Below are positions 10,501-20,275 of a DNA stretch of 36,730 nucleotides, piece by piece. The stretch covers positions 1 to 36,730 of the forward strand of contig JAUPKQ010000116.1 of NCBI GenBank assembly GCA_030837345.1, written 5' to 3'. Below the pieces are notes generated by a model. That model did no database searches and was not told the DNA's origin. It saw only the letters and a list, made by a program, of their open reading frames with translations. Every line of letters starts with the position of its first letter. Within the stretch, counting starts at the first letter, position 1. This DNA is from Actinomycetota bacterium. GTDB taxonomy: Bacteria > Actinomycetota > Actinomycetes > Actinomycetales > Kineosporiaceae. The position numbers and the translations under genes were made by a program.

Positions 10501-11595
10501 GTCCAGGTGGTCCAGGTCGAACGGGTAGTTCTGCACCATCAGCACGGTGTCGAACAGCTCGCCGATCCCGGTCTGGTGCACGAGCTCGCCGAGGGGAAGG
10601 TGTTCGTGCGTCAGGAGGTCGAGCTGCTGGTTCTGGACGGCCTCGGCCACCTGCGCCAGGCTCGCCCCGAGCGGCAGGGACACCCGGACCGGCACGGTGT
10701 TGGCGAACAGACCGATCATCGAATCGACGCCGTCGACCTGGGCTGACCGCCCTGAGGTCACCGCGCCGAACACGACGTCCGACCGCCCGGTCAGCCGTCC
10801 GAGCAGCGCCCCCCAGGACGCGCGGACGACGCTGCTGAGCGTCAGGCCCGCGGCCCGGCACCGTGCGTGCAGGGCGTCGGTCTCCTCCGCCTCAAGTTCG
10901 ACCTCGAACACCTCGGGCAGGTCCGGCGATCGTCCGCCACCGCCACCGCCACCGCCGCCACCGGCGTCGGCGAGCCGGGTCGGTTGCGTGAGCCCCGCCA
11001 GCGTCGACTTCCACGCCTGGCGCGCGCCGTCCCGGTCCTGCCGGGCGAGCCACGACAGGTAGCGACGGTACGGGACCGGCTCGGCGAGCTCCGCCCCGCC
11101 GTACAGGGCGAGGAGCTCCTTGCCCAGCAGCGGAAGCGACCAGCCGTCGACCACCGTGTGGTGGGCGATCAGGACGAGGGTGTGCCTCGTCCGCGAGCGC
11201 CGGATCAAGGTGGCGCGCAGCAGCGGAGGCGCCGACAGGTCGAAGCGGCGCCTCCGGTCCTCGGCGATCACCTGACGGGCCCGTTCGTCCTGCTGGTCCG
11301 CGGGCAGCCCGGTCAGGTCGACCGTCGCCCAGGGGAGGACGGCCTCGGCCGGGATCACCTGGACGTGTTCCCCGGACCGCCTGGCGAGGAAGCAGGCGCG
11401 CAGACCGGCGTGCCTGCGCAGCACCTGCTGCGCCGCCGCCGCGAGGCGGTCGGCGTCCACCTCGCCCTCGATCTGGACGACCAGCTGCACGGTGTAGACG
11501 TCCACCTGGTCATGGTCGAGCTGGGCGAGAAAGAGCAGTCCCTGCTGGAGGGGGGACAGCGGGACGACGTCCCGGCGCACGGTCGTCGCGGTCAT
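4525..11595 (-). CDS. Nonribosomal peptide synthetase NRPS-2 (C-A-T-C-A-T-TE), terminal enzyme
   Basis: Cytosolic megasynthase of 2356 aa that adds two residues and releases the peptide. Domains by approximate residue: C 5-430 (HHTVVDG near 144), A 460-930 ([11 protein letters not shown] near 600), T about 955-1020 (GGHSLL), C 1035-1470 (HHIAVDG near 1180), A 1500-1990, T 2010-2080 (GGDSIR) and TE 2095-2356 (GWSFGG near 2178, GHEHMMD near 2330). My reading of the ten specificity residues is DILQIGMIWK for the first A domain, close to known Gly codes, and DASCLAAVIK for the second, which I cannot assign; it leans to aromatic codes. The start is ATG 11595, overlapping the NRPS-1 stop as ATGA. 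The first C domain carries a run of ten Gly (residues 212-221). All catalytic motifs look intact. Confidence 0.96.
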   Translation of the reverse strand: MTATTVRRDVVPLSPLQQGLLFLAQLDHDQVDVYTVQLVVQIEGEVDADRLAAAAQQVLRRHAGLRACFLARRSGEHVQVIPAEAVLPWATVDLTGLPADQQDERARQVIAEDRRRRFDLSAPPLLRATLIRRSRTRHTLVLIAHHTVVDGWSLPLLGKELLALYGGAELAEPVPYRRYLSWLARQDRDGARQAWKSTLAGLTQPTRLADAGGGGGGGGGGRSPDLPEVFEVELEAEETDALHARCRAAGLTLSSVVRASWGALLGRLTGRSDVVFGAVTSGRSAQVDGVDSMIGLFANTVPVRVSLPLGASLAQVAEAVQNQQLDLLTHEHLPLGELVHQTGIGELFDTVLMVQNYPFDLDHLDQLSDLKILASQGYSATHYPLSLTAMPEERLGLTFQFDPSRFTRDEVARMARRLLRLLGSDLDRSVAQIDLLDETERAHVVRDFNDTAVSWPDHTPARLLADQAAATPDGTALRFAGRTWSYRQLHERSDRLCRALRARGVGRGRIVAISLSRNEDLVASVLAVMAAGAAYLPIDPEYPRDRVRLMIEDASPVLTIGDGGVSVAELLAEADGPLPPPGPVDPAVPTDPAYVIYTSGSTGRPKGVVVPGRALANFLLDMRDRLQVGVGSRVLATTTFGFDICHLELLLPLISGAEVDLVARETVRDPALLAAAVAATDPTLMQATPTLWQALTAEHTDVLAGRQMIAGGEALSAGLANELGAVAGELINMYGPTETTIWSTAAVLTGSADGPPPIGRPIANTQVYVLDQGLQPCPVGVTGDLYIAGTGLAVGYLNRSGLTAVRFVADPLGPPGSRMYLTGDLARWRPDGQLEYLGRSDHQVKIRGHRIELGEIEAVLAGHPDIAEIAVGVVRGGRGQDQLVAYPVPVQGRAIDDRGLRDFASGLLPNHMVPSAVVVMDSLPQTPNGKLDRLALPTPDPRAGRPGRQPVTPVQEILCGIFADVLNVPSVGLDDSFFALGGHSLLATRLVGRVRSALGRELSLRTVFEAETVDQLSRRLTRKASATSGPRHVPDLAATPLAPAQRRLWFLDRMLGRSASYNIAWAVRLHGALDVDALRLALQDLTARHEPLRTVFPEIDGEPVQVVLDDRGDLGVTDLSPSSPSSADAVPEIADASAVTEALAAEASRGFDLDHEPPLRSRLFRLGPETWVLLLTVHHIAVDGWSEAPLATDLSAAYAARCDGRSPDWAPLPVSYRDYALWQHEVLGDENDPESLGRRQVEYWRGALAGLGEELALPVDFPRPAVPSGRGDVRRLTVDATTHAAVVALARDRGVTPFMVVQAALAVLLSRMGAGTDIPIGIPVAGRTDEAVEPMIGFFVNTLVLRNDLSGDPTFHDLLTRVRETDLAAFAHADVPFERVVDACSPVRSLSVHPLFQVMLAFQGQRIPFGELAGIPAEPETVLTGTSRFDLAMQVEESVDPRTGPAGMDVAIEYNADLFRPETVDVLAERFAVLLGSAVRHPARPASRLDILRSGEHDDVLAVSRGPAAALSGRGLAELFADHVGHAPEHPAVVGDDVTVTYRELDVRSDLVARRLAARGAGPGELVALWMPRSVDLVTGMLAVLKTGAAFLPIDADHPGARVRELVRDAMPLLVLGPRHDADVTVTTTEELLADGGEETGNPLHPVPDDAPAYVIYTSGSTGRPKGVEVTHGNFAALLADQIRRLKLGPGTRTLQFASPSFDAAVSEVLLTVLSGATLVIAAKDTRLDGAAMARFVQQHAVNLACLPPAVLGAFPTDCDLPVDLTLLVAGEACPQAIVDRWAPGRTMINAYGPTEATVIATASRPLVAGQVPPIGGPLDNVSAYVLDDVLGLVPDGVVGELYLAGPILATGYRGRPALTAERFVADPFGPAGSRMYRTGDLVRRAGGDLVFVGRDDDQLKIRGHRVEPAEIEAELLEHDLVTQAVVIPVRDSTGPTRLVAYVVPVPETEASGSELSRLLRDHLATRLPAYLLPAAVVRLDALPLTSRGKIDRTRLPAVDFGVDSRGRAPRDDRERQLCLLVADVLNVASVTIDDSFFDLGGDSIRAVQLVGRATAAGLRITPADVFLHPSVAELAVVTAGGTGERDMPADLLSTVLPLRPDGELPPLFCVHGALGLAASFGTLASRLGPRQPVFALQSPSVREDVHADDVEELADTYLRTVRSIQPTGPVHLLGWSFGGLVAFEMAARLEAAGEPAGFLGLLDSYPAQNGDVAPDEQEILRGLLDNAGVDAVPHDQRLTVPDVLDALRATGGLLAVLDEPTLRRVLGVSRHHVALAGRYRPGRISGPVTLFTACGTDGEAAAGAAELAARWNSHVRGELAVHDVPCGHEHMMDRVPAATIAAILTARLGSGRDSR
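10933..10962 (-). repeat. Trinucleotide repeat encoding ten glycines in NRPS-2
   Basis: Thirty bases of alternating GGT/GGC codons plus one GGA encode ten consecutive Gly in the first C domain of NRPS-2, between the HHxxxDG half and the second half of the domain. The C-domain fold normally has a variable loop here. The tract stays in frame whatever its copy number, so slippage would only change loop length. Confidence 0.85.
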
Positions 11596-14500
11596 CGCTG
11601 GTTCTCGCCCCATCCCGAACCCGCCACCGAACCGTTCAGCGATCCACTCAGCGGGACCAGGTCGTCGAACTCGTCCGGGTCGAGCTCGATGTCCAGCCCG
11701 TCGGGTCCGTCCAGGTCACCGAGCTCCCGCCGGTCCGTCGTGACCGGCGCGCTCGTGCCGCCGCCGGAGGGCGCCGGGACGACGAGCGTCGACTGCCGGG
11801 CCAGGGCGCGGGGGGTGCGCAGCGCGAAGACGTCCCGCAGGGCGACCGTCAGTCCCCGCCGCCGGGCACACGCGACCACCCGGATCGCGGAGATGCTGTC
11901 ACCGCCGAGGGCGAAGAAGTCGTCCGTCGGCTCCACCTGGGCCAGACCGAGCGCCTCGGCGAGCGCCTCGGCGAGTCTCGTCTCGACTCCCGGATCGGAG
12001 CCGGGGTCCCCGGCGTCGGCGGGCGCGTCGGCGTCCCTGACCGGAGGGACCACGACCCCGGTGTCCGGCGCCGTCCGGAGCAGAGCGCCCCGGACGGTGC
12101 CGGCGACGGTGGCGTGAGGGGTCCGGACGAGGGTGTGGACGAGATCCACGAACCGGTCCCCGAGCCGCACGACCTCGTCCTCGTCGAAGATCTCGGGCAG
12201 GTAGTCGAGGTGGAGGTGCAGGTGCTCGCTGTCCCGGGGGTCCGCGACCAGGCTGATCGGGTAGTGGCGGCTGTCGTAGAGACGGACCGAGGCGAGGCTG
12301 AGGCCGGCCTCTCCCCACAGCTCGGCGACGGTCTCCATCGGGAAGTTCTCGACGACGACGACGCTGTCGAACAGCTCCCCGACCCCGGTGATCCCGAAGA
12401 TCTCCCCCAGCGGCAGGAACGAGTGCGGCTGGACCCGCAGCTGCTGGTCGCGGACGGCGCACAGCACGTCCACGAGCGTCGCCTTCGGTTCCGGGGCGAC
12501 ACGCACCGGCACGGTGTTGAGGAACATCCCGACCATCGACTCGACCCCGGGCAGCTCCGGGGGCCGCCCGGCGACGACCGACCCGAACGTCACGTCGTCA
12601 CGGCCCGTCATCTCGGCGAGCAGCAAGGCCCAGCATCCCTGCACGACGACGCCGAGCGTCAGTCCCTGGGAACGGGAGAAGGCCGTCAGCTCGGCGAGGT
12701 CGGGGCCTTCGAGGTACCAGGACCGGCGGTGGCTGAGGGTGAGCCTGCGCGCGGGGTCGGGAACCTCGAGGCCCGCGAGGGTGGGTCCGCCGACGCCTTC
12801 GAGTTCCTCACGCCACGCCGCGACGGCGGCCTGGCGGTCCTGCCGCACCAGCCACTCCAGGTATCCCCGGTACGGGGCCACCTGCCGCATCGATCCTGCG
12901 TGGTAGAGCTCGATGAGATCGCGCATGAGGATCGGCATCGACCAGCCGTCGATGACGATGTGGTGCGCGGTGAGGACCAGCAGATGCCGGTCGGGAGCCA
13001 TCCGTACCAGGGCCAGGCGCAGCAGCGGGGGGTCGCTGAGGACGAACCGGTGTTCCCGTTCCTGCTCGACGACCCGGCGGGCCGGTTCCGGGAGGTCGTC
13101 GCTGGCGGACACGGACGGTCCGCCCTCGCCCGGTCCCTCGGGCAGTTCCCCGCCCAGTTCCCCGGTCACGTCGTGCTCGGTCCAGAGCATGGTGCGTTCG
13201 AGGGGGATCACCTGGACCGGGCCGGAGTCCTCCAGGTAGCGGAAGCCCGCTCCCAGCTGGGGGTGCCCGCGCAACAGGCCCTCGGCCGCCGAACGCAGCC
13301 GGCCGGCGTCCAGGTCACCGTGCACCTCGACGACCAGCTGGAGTTCGTAGGGGTCGTGGGAGGCGTCGTTCAGCTCCGTCAGGAACATCAGCCCCCGCTG
13401 GAGCGGGCCCACCGGGAGCACGTCGGCGAGCGGGCCGGTCTCGGCGAGCTCGTCGAGCTGCTGTTGCGTCACCCGGACGAGCAGCACGTCCGAGGGGGTG
13501 AGCGGGGCGACGTCCGTTCCCCGGGCCGCGGTGGCCAGAAGGGCGAGGGCCCGCGACCAGCTCTCGGCGAGGGCGGACACGCGCTCCGCCGGAAGGATTT
13601 CGGAGGCCCACAGCCAGTCGGTCACCAGGCGCGGACCGTCCGGGCATTCCTGCGTGACCGGGGTGATCTCAAGGACGTGCTGGAGCGGCAGGTCGTCGGC
13701 GGCCGCCGTGCCCACCACGGGTGTCCCCGGATGGGTGCACCACTCGCCCGTCTGCCGGGCGTCGAACCGGCCCAGGTAGTTGAAGCCGATCTGCGGACGC
13801 TCGTACCCGGCGAGCAGTGGAACCGTCTGGGGGTCGAGGTACCGCAGCAGCCCGTGTCCGAGGCCGTGGTCGGGGAGCCGGTTGCGCAGTTCCCGCACCC
13901 GGGCGACGGCGTTGGCCAGTGCCGGTCCGGAGGCCCACACCTCCTCCGGGGAGAGCGACCCGAGGTCGAGACGGAGGGGGAAGACGCTGGTGAACCACCC
14001 GACCGTGCGGTCGAGGTCGACCGATTCGCCGAGGTACTCCCGGCCGTGGCCCTCGAGCTCCACCAGCAGGTCCGTCGTGTCCCTGACGCCGTGCTCGGGG
14101 TCGGCGTCGAGGAACGCCAGCAGGAGGGCGGTGAGCAGGACGTCGTTGATCTCCGCCCGGAACACCCAGGCGGCGTCGGTCAGCAGTGCCGAGGTCAGCT
14201 CCGGGGACATCTCCACGCGCAGCGTGCCCGCCGTCCCGTAGACGTCACGTCCCGGGTCGAGGGGTTTGGTGCCGCCGAGCCGGGCAGGACCGTGCAGGTT
14301 CTCCCTCCACAGCTCCACCTCACCGTGCCGCCGGGCGCTGCCCGCGTCAGCGGTCAGCCGGTGCGTCCAGGCCCGGAAACTCGTTCCGACCGGGTCGAGC
14401 ACGACCGGTTCGTGCTGGGACCGGGCCTGCCAGATCGCGGCCAGGTCGTCGATCAGCACCCGCCAGGAGACGCCGTCCACCACCAGGTGGTGGATCATCA

Positions 14501-17500
14501 GCAGGACCAGGGGCGCCCCGGTCCCCGCGCCGATCAGCACCGCCTGGAGCATCACGCCCCGGTGCGGGTCGAGGCGGGACACGGCGTCCGTGACGCAGGT
14601 CTCGACGACGTCGTCCCCGGCGGTCCTGCTGCTCACCAGGTCACTGACGGGGCCGGGAGCCTCGGTCGGCACCGCGAGGCTCCACGTCCCGGTCGCCGAG
14701 ACGGTGAGCCTCGTCCGCAGGGCGTCGTGGTGGGTCCTCAGACGGTCCACCGCGGTCCGCAACCCAGCCAGGTCCAGCTCGGGCGGCCCGTCGAGGACCA
14801 CGTACTGGGCGTAGTTCTCGACGGGGCCTCCGGCGAGACGCAGCTGGTGCATGATCGGGGTGAGGGCGAAATCACCGGTGCCGCTCCTGTCCGCGCCGGA
14901 GTCCGTCCGCGGGACCGCGACACCGCCCAGGGTGCGGATGTGCTCGGCCAGGGCTCGCACGGTGCGGTGCCGGTACACGTCCCGCGGAGTGAGCACGAGC
15001 CCCTCCCGGCGGACCCCGGTCACCACCCGCAGGGCGGAGATGCTGTCCCCGCCCAGGGCGAAGAAGTCGTCGTCCGGACCGACGCTCGCCAGGCCGACAG
15101 CCTGCGCGACGGCCCGACGGACGATCTCCAGCACCCGGGCGTCGGGCGTGGCTTCCGTCCCGGCCGCGGTGGCCGGGGTCTTCGCCGACGCGGGAGCCGG
15201 TACCGCGGCAGGGCGCGACGGGGTGGTCCCGATCGTCCGCTGGGTCCCGAGGTCGTCACCGGGCAGCAGCCGCTTGCGGTCAACCTTCCCGTTGGGGGTG
15301 AGGGGCAGCTCGGACAGCACCACCGTGCGGGAGGGCCACATGTACTCCGGCAACCGGCGGTGCACGTGGTCGATCACCGCGTCCGGGTCCGCCAGGGTGT
15401 CGCCGTCCTTCGGCACGAGGTACGCCACCAGGCGCGCCTGCCCGGGCCGGCCCTCGCTCGTCCCGTCCGTCCGGACGACGGCCGCCGCGTCCCGTACGCC
15501 GGGGGCCGTCCGGAGGGCGGCCTCGACCTCGCCGAGTTCCACCCGGTGTCCCCGGATCTTGACCTGATGGTCGACGCGCTCGACGAACGTCAGCCGGCCG
15601 TCGGGCTCGTACACCACGCGGTCCCCGGTCCGGTACAGGCGTGCCCCGGGATCGGAGGAGAAGGGATCGGCGATGAAGGCGGTCGAGGTCCGGCGCGGGT
15701 CCTTGACGTACCCCCGGCCGACTCCGGCACCGGCGACGTACAGCTCGCCCTGGACACCGACCGGCACCGGGGCCAGGTAGTCGTCGAGGACGTAGAGCGC
15801 CGTGTTGCGCACCGGACGCCCGATCGGGACCCGCCCGCCCGGACCGAGACGGAGCTCCCGCTCGGCCGCCCAGCTCGTCGCTGTGATCACCTCATGGGTG
15901 ACGTCGTCGGAGCACTCGGTCGGCCCGTAGGCGTTCACCAGCGGGACGTCGGGCGCGATCGCGAACCAGCGGCCGCAGAGGTCGGGAGGTAGCGCCTCGC
16001 CGGTCACCACCAGCCAGCGCAGCCCGGACAACGACGGCACCTCGCCGGTGGCGTCCCAGACGTCAAGCGCGGCGCGCAGCAGTGAAGGCACGACTTCGAG
16101 CACGGTGACGCCGTCGACCGCCACCGTGCTGAACAGGGCGTCGGGATCGGCCGCGGTCTGCCGGGAGACAGCCCGGACCCGGCTCCCGGCGAGCAGCGGG
16201 GCGAGCATCTGCCACACCGAGACGTCGAACGTCACCGGGGCGTTGTGCACGACGCAGTCGGACGCGCCGAGGCCCAGATCGTCGATCTTCGCCTGGAGAT
16301 GGTTGAGCATCCCGCCGCGGTGGACCATCGCCCCCTTGGGACGTCCGGTCGACCCCGAGGTGAAGAGCACGTAGGCCAGGCTCTCCGCGTCGACGAAGGG
16401 CACGCGCTCCGGTGCCCCGTCGTCGGCCAGGGCGCCGGCATCGAGATCGTCGACATCGAGGACGTCGACCGGTCCCGGGCAGGCCTCCGCCAGGGCCCGT
16501 GCCTGGGCCTCGCAGCCCGGTCCGGCCACCAGGAGCCGTGCGCCGGCATCCGTCACGTTCCCCGCCGACCGGCTGACCGGGCCGTCGACCTCGCAGGGCG
16601 TCCAGGACGCGCCGGCGCCGAGGATCGCCAGGATCGCGGTGACCAGCGGGGCGCCCGGACGTGCCAGGACACCGACGACGTCGTCCTGGCCGACACCCCT
16701 GGCGCGCAGGCGGGCGGAGGCGCGGCGGGCCCGCTCGGCCAGCTGCTGGTAGGTGGTGTCGCCCTCGTCGTCCCGGACGGCGACCCGGTCGCGGGAGGCT
16801 GGCTGCCCGGCCCGCTCCTCCACCGACTCGACGACCCCTTGCGGGGCGTGGTCGGTCCCGGTGTTGTTCCAGTCGACGAGTTGGCGCCGCCGGTCGTCCG
16901 GATCGAGCAGGTCGATCCCGCCCATCGTGCCGTCCAGGCCGAGCTCGGGCAGACGCTCCAGGAACCCCGTGAGACGGGCCAGGTGGCTGGTGACGTCATC
17001 GTCGGAGTAGAGGGCGGGGTTGACGTTGAGGTAGACCTCCAGCTTCCCGCCGGGTACCTCTAGGAAGGTCACGCTGACGTCGTCGACCATCCCCGTCGAC
17101 AGGTTGTACGCCGTGGCGACACAGTCCCCGAAGTCGATCAACGGCTGCTGGGGAAGCACGTTGACGAGCGGGCCGAACGACCGGCTGTTCATGGGGAACG
17201 CGAGGTCCCGGCGCAGCCAGGAACCCCGGTACCGCTGGTGCCGCAGCGTCCCGACGACCCCGTTCCAGGTCCGCTCCAGCAGCTCGCCGAGGGTGTCCTC
17301 ACGCCGCACCGACTGGCACAGCGGCAGGAAGTTGGCGGTCATGCCGGGAACGGCGCGCTGGGCCGCGACCGCCCGGCTGGTCACGGGCAGGGTGAGCGTG
17401 AAGTCGGTGAGGCCCGTCACCCGGTGGGTGTACATCGAGGCCGCCGTGATCAACAGGGTCGGCAGGGAGACCCCGGCCTCGCCCGCCAGGCGTCGCAGAT

Positions 17501-18182
17501 CCGACGTCGCCTCCGTGGACAGCACCTTCGTCCGGCGCAGGTAGCCACATCCTCGCACCGGGTCCGCAGTCGACCAGGTACCCGCCGGGGGCAGGTGCTT
17601 CAGACGGGAGATCCAGTACTCGCGGTCCTGGGCACGCCGGTCGGAGGTGTTGTACGCCTCCTCGGCGTCGATCAGGGTCCGGAGAGGAGGGATGGGACGT
17701 CCGGCCGTCGGGTCGCGGTACAGCTCGGCCATCCGCGGGTACATCACGGTGCGGCTGAAACCGTCGAAGATCAGGTGGTGGACCTTCCACAGCAGCAGGT
17801 GACGCTTCGGCCCGATCGGGTAGAGCCGGTACAGATGCAGAGGGACGGCGCCCGACATGTCGAACGGACGCTCGATCTCTTCGATCATCAGCCGCCGGGC
17901 CGCTGCCTCCGGGTCGCTCTCACCGGACACGTCGACGACGGCGAAGGGGATCTCACCGAACGGCTCGATCACCTGACGCGGAAGGTCCGTCTCGACCACG
18001 AACCTCGCCCTGGTGCACTCGGACTCCCGCAGTTTCCCCCGGATGGCCTCCACGAGCCGACCGACGTCGAGATCACCGCGGATGTCCAAGCAGTCCGCCA
18101 TGGTGTAGGCGAGCGCTTCCTCGGACAACTGCTCATCCAGCCAGATCTCAGCCTGAGCAGTGAGCAAGGGCATTCCGGTCAC
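11592..18182 (-). CDS. Nonribosomal peptide synthetase NRPS-1 (C-A-T-E-C-T), initiating enzyme
   Basis: Megasynthase of 2196 aa that starts the peptide. Domains by approximate residue: starter-like C 5-440 (HHLIFDG near 135), A 475-975 ([11 protein letters not shown] near 605, NGKVDRKRL near 970), T 1010-1080 (GGDSIS), E 1100-1545 (HHLVVDG near 1231, then EGHGRE and the late [15 protein letters not shown]), C 1585-2010 (HHIVIDG near 1740), T 2055-2125 (GGDSIS) and an acidic tail. The A-domain code reads DVWEVTADDK, close to diaminobutyrate-type codes; with sbnAB nearby, L-Dap is the likely substrate and the E domain would make it D. No A domain lies between the second C and T: only about 45 linker residues. 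The start is GTG 18182, 10 nt after GAGGAAGG; other in-frame starts lack such spacing. It is coupled to NRPS-2 by an ATGA overlap. Confidence 0.96.
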   Translation of the reverse strand: MTGMPLLTAQAEIWLDEQLSEEALAYTMADCLDIRGDLDVGRLVEAIRGKLRESECTRARFVVETDLPRQVIEPFGEIPFAVVDVSGESDPEAAARRLMIEEIERPFDMSGAVPLHLYRLYPIGPKRHLLLWKVHHLIFDGFSRTVMYPRMAELYRDPTAGRPIPPLRTLIDAEEAYNTSDRRAQDREYWISRLKHLPPAGTWSTADPVRGCGYLRRTKVLSTEATSDLRRLAGEAGVSLPTLLITAASMYTHRVTGLTDFTLTLPVTSRAVAAQRAVPGMTANFLPLCQSVRREDTLGELLERTWNGVVGTLRHQRYRGSWLRRDLAFPMNSRSFGPLVNVLPQQPLIDFGDCVATAYNLSTGMVDDVSVTFLEVPGGKLEVYLNVNPALYSDDDVTSHLARLTGFLERLPELGLDGTMGGIDLLDPDDRRRQLVDWNNTGTDHAPQGVVESVEERAGQPASRDRVAVRDDEGDTTYQQLAERARRASARLRARGVGQDDVVGVLARPGAPLVTAILAILGAGASWTPCEVDGPVSRSAGNVTDAGARLLVAGPGCEAQARALAEACPGPVDVLDVDDLDAGALADDGAPERVPFVDAESLAYVLFTSGSTGRPKGAMVHRGGMLNHLQAKIDDLGLGASDCVVHNAPVTFDVSVWQMLAPLLAGSRVRAVSRQTAADPDALFSTVAVDGVTVLEVVPSLLRAALDVWDATGEVPSLSGLRWLVVTGEALPPDLCGRWFAIAPDVPLVNAYGPTECSDDVTHEVITATSWAAERELRLGPGGRVPIGRPVRNTALYVLDDYLAPVPVGVQGELYVAGAGVGRGYVKDPRRTSTAFIADPFSSDPGARLYRTGDRVVYEPDGRLTFVERVDHQVKIRGHRVELGEVEAALRTAPGVRDAAAVVRTDGTSEGRPGQARLVAYLVPKDGDTLADPDAVIDHVHRRLPEYMWPSRTVVLSELPLTPNGKVDRKRLLPGDDLGTQRTIGTTPSRPAAVPAPASAKTPATAAGTEATPDARVLEIVRRAVAQAVGLASVGPDDDFFALGGDSISALRVVTGVRREGLVLTPRDVYRHRTVRALAEHIRTLGGVAVPRTDSGADRSGTGDFALTPIMHQLRLAGGPVENYAQYVVLDGPPELDLAGLRTAVDRLRTHHDALRTRLTVSATGTWSLAVPTEAPGPVSDLVSSRTAGDDVVETCVTDAVSRLDPHRGVMLQAVLIGAGTGAPLVLLMIHHLVVDGVSWRVLIDDLAAIWQARSQHEPVVLDPVGTSFRAWTHRLTADAGSARRHGEVELWRENLHGPARLGGTKPLDPGRDVYGTAGTLRVEMSPELTSALLTDAAWVFRAEINDVLLTALLLAFLDADPEHGVRDTTDLLVELEGHGREYLGESVDLDRTVGWFTSVFPLRLDLGSLSPEEVWASGPALANAVARVRELRNRLPDHGLGHGLLRYLDPQTVPLLAGYERPQIGFNYLGRFDARQTGEWCTHPGTPVVGTAAADDLPLQHVLEITPVTQECPDGPRLVTDWLWASEILPAERVSALAESWSRALALLATAARGTDVAPLTPSDVLLVRVTQQQLDELAETGPLADVLPVGPLQRGLMFLTELNDASHDPYELQLVVEVHGDLDAGRLRSAAEGLLRGHPQLGAGFRYLEDSGPVQVIPLERTMLWTEHDVTGELGGELPEGPGEGGPSVSASDDLPEPARRVVEQEREHRFVLSDPPLLRLALVRMAPDRHLLVLTAHHIVIDGWSMPILMRDLIELYHAGSMRQVAPYRGYLEWLVRQDRQAAVAAWREELEGVGGPTLAGLEVPDPARRLTLSHRRSWYLEGPDLAELTAFSRSQGLTLGVVVQGCWALLLAEMTGRDDVTFGSVVAGRPPELPGVESMVGMFLNTVPVRVAPEPKATLVDVLCAVRDQQLRVQPHSFLPLGEIFGITGVGELFDSVVVVENFPMETVAELWGEAGLSLASVRLYDSRHYPISLVADPRDSEHLHLHLDYLPEIFDEDEVVRLGDRFVDLVHTLVRTPHATVAGTVRGALLRTAPDTGVVVPPVRDADAPADAGDPGSDPGVETRLAEALAEALGLAQVEPTDDFFALGGDSISAIRVVACARRRGLTVALRDVFALRTPRALARQSTLVVPAPSGGGTSAPVTTDRRELGDLDGPDGLDIELDPDEFDDLVPLSGSLNGSVAGSGWGENQR

Positions 18183-18267
18183 GAGTAGCACACCTTCCTC
18201 AACCGATGAGCCGGACAGGCAGGAACCGCTTCCGAGGGAATTCCCGGCACGCTGCACGGCTGGGGCG

Positions 18268-18310
18268 AGCCTCTCCGGAACGGCTGACACGCCCCTGACC
18301 GGCTGCTGAC
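18268..18310 (-). promoter_or_regulatory. Predicted SARP operator and -10 of the NRPS operon
   Basis: Reading the minus strand, three heptamers GTCAGCA (18310-18304), GTCAGGG (18299-18293) and GTCAGCC (18288-18282) are each separated by 4 bp, giving an exact 11-bp period on one face of the helix. Exactly 8 bp after the last heptamer comes GAGGCT (18273-18268), one base from a TAGGCT-type -10. Heptamer repeats with 11-bp spacing ending 8 bp before the -10 are the established layout of SARP-activated promoters. No good -35 is visible, as expected for an activator-dependent promoter. The leader to the GTG start would be about 80 nt. Confidence 0.68.
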
Positions 18311-18348
18311 GTCGGGGTAGCGGGCAGCGTGCACCAGAACGAACGGGT

Positions 18349-18391
18349 CTGACAGGATGAATCTCATCCACCGGTGGGCAGAATGAGTCAG
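18349..18391. promoter_or_regulatory. Palindromes in the NRPS-1 / response-regulator intergenic region
   Basis: This divergent control region holds GGATGA-N3-TCATCC at 18355-18369 and the perfect palindrome CCACCGGTGG at 18368-18377, itself flanked by CTCAT (18363-18367) and ATGAG (18383-18387). CAGAAT at 18379-18384 could be the -10 for the response-regulator gene, but no matching -35 is convincing. These symmetrical sites would suit a dimeric regulator such as the NarL-type protein encoded next to them. Binding is inferred. Confidence 0.4.
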
Positions 18392-18463
18392 GTCTGCGAG
18401 TGACAGGGTCCGAGCGCGCTCGGGACGACGACGGCCACGACCCACGGCAATCAGGGAGCTTCG

Positions 18464-19114
18464 ATGCGCATCGTCATCGCAGAGGACCAGTATCTGCTCA
18501 GGGAGGGCCTCGTCCGCCTTCTGACGGCGTTCGACTGCGAGGTCCTGGCCGCGGTGGACAACGGCCCGGACCTCAACAAAGCTCTCCTCGCAGACCGCCC
18601 CGACCTCGCCCTCGTGGACGTCCGGCTACCCCCGACCTTCACCGACGAAGGTCTGAGGGCCGCGCTGCGGGCACGCGCGGAGCAGCCCGGGCTGCCGGTC
18701 CTCGTCCTGTCCCAGTACGTCGAGACGCTGTACGCCCGGGAGCTCCTTGCGGACGGACAGGGCGGAGTGGGGTATCTCCTCAAGGACCGGGTCTTCGACA
18801 CCGACCAGTTCCTGGACGCGCTACGTCGCGTCGCGGCCGGAGGCACCGCGATGGACCCCGAAGTCATCTCCCGGCTCCTGAACAAGAACCAGCCGAGCAA
18901 CGCTCTGGAACGACTCACCCCGCGAGAGCTCGAGACGCTCTCCTACATGGCGGAGGGCCGGTCGAACACCGCGATCGCCAGTGCGATGTTCGTGACGGAA
19001 AAAGCCGTCAGCAAACACGTGAACAACATCTTCAGTAAATTGCAGTTGCCTCCGTCGGACGGGGACAACCGCCGGGTTCTCGCCGTTCTCCGTTTCCTGG
19101 ACGCCTCGTCCTGA
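18464..19114 (+). CDS. NarL/LuxR-family two-component response regulator
   Basis: Transcription factor of 216 aa. The N-terminal receiver domain has the acidic pair in IAEDQY, the phospho-accepting Asp52 in LALVDVRLP, a Ser in VLVLSQY and the Lys in GYLLKDRV. The C-terminal LuxR helix-turn-helix is LTPRELETLSYMAEGRSNTA then VTEKAVSKHVNNIFSKL. It starts with ATG 18464, 7 nt after AGGGAG. It is divergent from NRPS-1 and shares its control region, so it may regulate the cluster or itself. No kinase gene is adjacent; the NarL-type kinase at 30592-31932 is the nearest possible partner. Confidence 0.94.
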   Translation: MRIVIAEDQYLLREGLVRLLTAFDCEVLAAVDNGPDLNKALLADRPDLALVDVRLPPTFTDEGLRAALRARAEQPGLPVLVLSQYVETLYARELLADGQGGVGYLLKDRVFDTDQFLDALRRVAAGGTAMDPEVISRLLNKNQPSNALERLTPRELETLSYMAEGRSNTAIASAMFVTEKAVSKHVNNIFSKLQLPPSDGDNRRVLAVLRFLDASS

Positions 19115-19169
19115 CGAACGAGCCATGAAGAGAGCTCCGTGAAGGAGCGGAGAGCGGGATCTCGACACC

Positions 19170-19240
19170 GCGCGGACTGACCGGCACCGACCGGCCGGCA
19201 CCGGGCCAGGTGATGGTCCTCGGTGCCGGTCAGTCCGCGC
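19170..19240. terminator. Perfect 21-bp inverted repeat, likely bidirectional terminator
   Basis: Positions 19170-19190 are exactly complementary, base for base, to 19220-19240, with a 29-nt loop that includes CCGGCCGG. The 21-bp GC-rich stem lies between the 3' ends of two convergent genes, the response regulator and the sbnA-like gene, and comes within 4 bp of the sbnA stop. It has no U-tract. A two-way terminator is the simplest reading. Confidence 0.8.
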
Positions 19241-19243
19241 CGG

Positions 19244-20275
19244 TCAGTCGGTGAGCACGTGGGGACCGAAGCGCTCGACGACCCACTCGTCGTCGTACAC
19301 GTTGTCCAGGTAGCGCTCCCCCGGGTCCGGCGAGATCGCCACAGTGGGTTTGCCCGCGAACTCAGGGTGGGCCGCCATCCACCGTGTCGCGCCGCTGACG
19401 ACGGTCCCGGTCGACCCGCCGAACAGGTACCCGTGACGAGCCAGCTTCCGGCAGGTCCGCACGGTGTCCGCCTCCGGGACGTACAGCATGTCGTCCATGA
19501 CGGTGAGGTCGAGGATCGGTGGGCGGACGCCCGCCCCGAGACCGGGGATGTGACGGGTCGAGGGCGGGCCGCCGAAGTTCACCGAACCGACCGAGTCGAT
19601 ACCGACGATCGTCGTGTCCGGGCGGTGTTCACGGAAGTAGCGCGCACAGCCCATCAGGGTCCCGGTGGTCCCCGCCCCCACGAAGAGGACGGCGAGATCG
19701 GGGAAACCACGGGCGATCTCCGGAGCCGTGGTCCGGTAGTGGGTTCCCCAGTTGGCCGGGTTGAGGTACTGGTTGAGCCACACGTGCCCGGGAAGCTCGC
19801 AGAGGGCCGCGACCCGGTCCAGACGGGCTCCGAGGAGCCCACGGGTGGGGTGCGGTTCGCTGATGACCTCCACACGGGTCCCCATCAGGGACATCAGTCT
19901 CTGTGAGGTCGTCGTGCAGCGGGAGTCGGTGACGCAGACGAAGGAGTAGCCGCGGTCGGCCGCGACGATGCTCAGGGCCACCCCCATGTTCCCCGAGGAG
20001 GACTCGATCAACGTCATGCCGGGGCGGATCGACCCGTCCCGCTCGCCCGCGGACACCATCCCCGCGGCGGCGCGCAACTTGATCGATCCGGCGAAGTTCA
20101 GTCCCTCGCACTTCAGGAAGAGAGACTCCCCCACGACGGGCAGCAGGTCGACGTACAGGTTGTGGCCCAGGAACTCCTGCGGCGCGTGGATGATGGTCGC
20201 GTCGCCGTCCGTGAGAGCCTGCGGGCCCAGCTGGACCAGTGCGGCGTCGAGGTCGGTGCGTCCCGGTGCGGTCAT
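19244..20275 (-). CDS. sbnA: SbnA-like PLP enzyme, ACEGA synthase for L-Dap
   Basis: Cysteine-synthase-fold PLP enzyme of 343 aa. SbnA joins O-phospho-L-serine and L-glutamate to N-(1-amino-1-carboxy-2-ethyl)-glutamate, the first step to L-2,3-diaminopropionate. The likely PLP lysine is Lys66 in FAGSIKLRAA, followed by IESSSGNMGVALS, the asparagine loop of the family. SbnA-specific stretches are recognisable: IPGLGA, LFGGSTGTVVSGA and the terminal PDPGERYLDNVYDDEW. It overlaps the sbnB-like gene by ATGA (start 20275), so the pair is one translational unit. This pairing is what separates it from an ordinary cysteine synthase. It most likely supplies the Dap used by NRPS-1. Confidence 0.92.
   Translation of the reverse strand: MTAPGRTDLDAALVQLGPQALTDGDATIIHAPQEFLGHNLYVDLLPVVGESLFLKCEGLNFAGSIKLRAAAGMVSAGERDGSIRPGMTLIESSSGNMGVALSIVAADRGYSFVCVTDSRCTTTSQRLMSLMGTRVEVISEPHPTRGLLGARLDRVAALCELPGHVWLNQYLNPANWGTHYRTTAPEIARGFPDLAVLFVGAGTTGTLMGCARYFREHRPDTTIVGIDSVGSVNFGGPPSTRHIPGLGAGVRPPILDLTVMDDMLYVPEADTVRTCRKLARHGYLFGGSTGTVVSGATRWMAAHPEFAGKPTVAISPDPGERYLDNVYDDEWVVERFGPHVLTD

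Noticed and set aside
12114-15992. A 1292-codon open frame on the plus strand across NRPS-1
   Set aside because: Same reason: a shadow of C, E, T and A domains on the other strand, with no recognisable protein pattern and no ribosome site.
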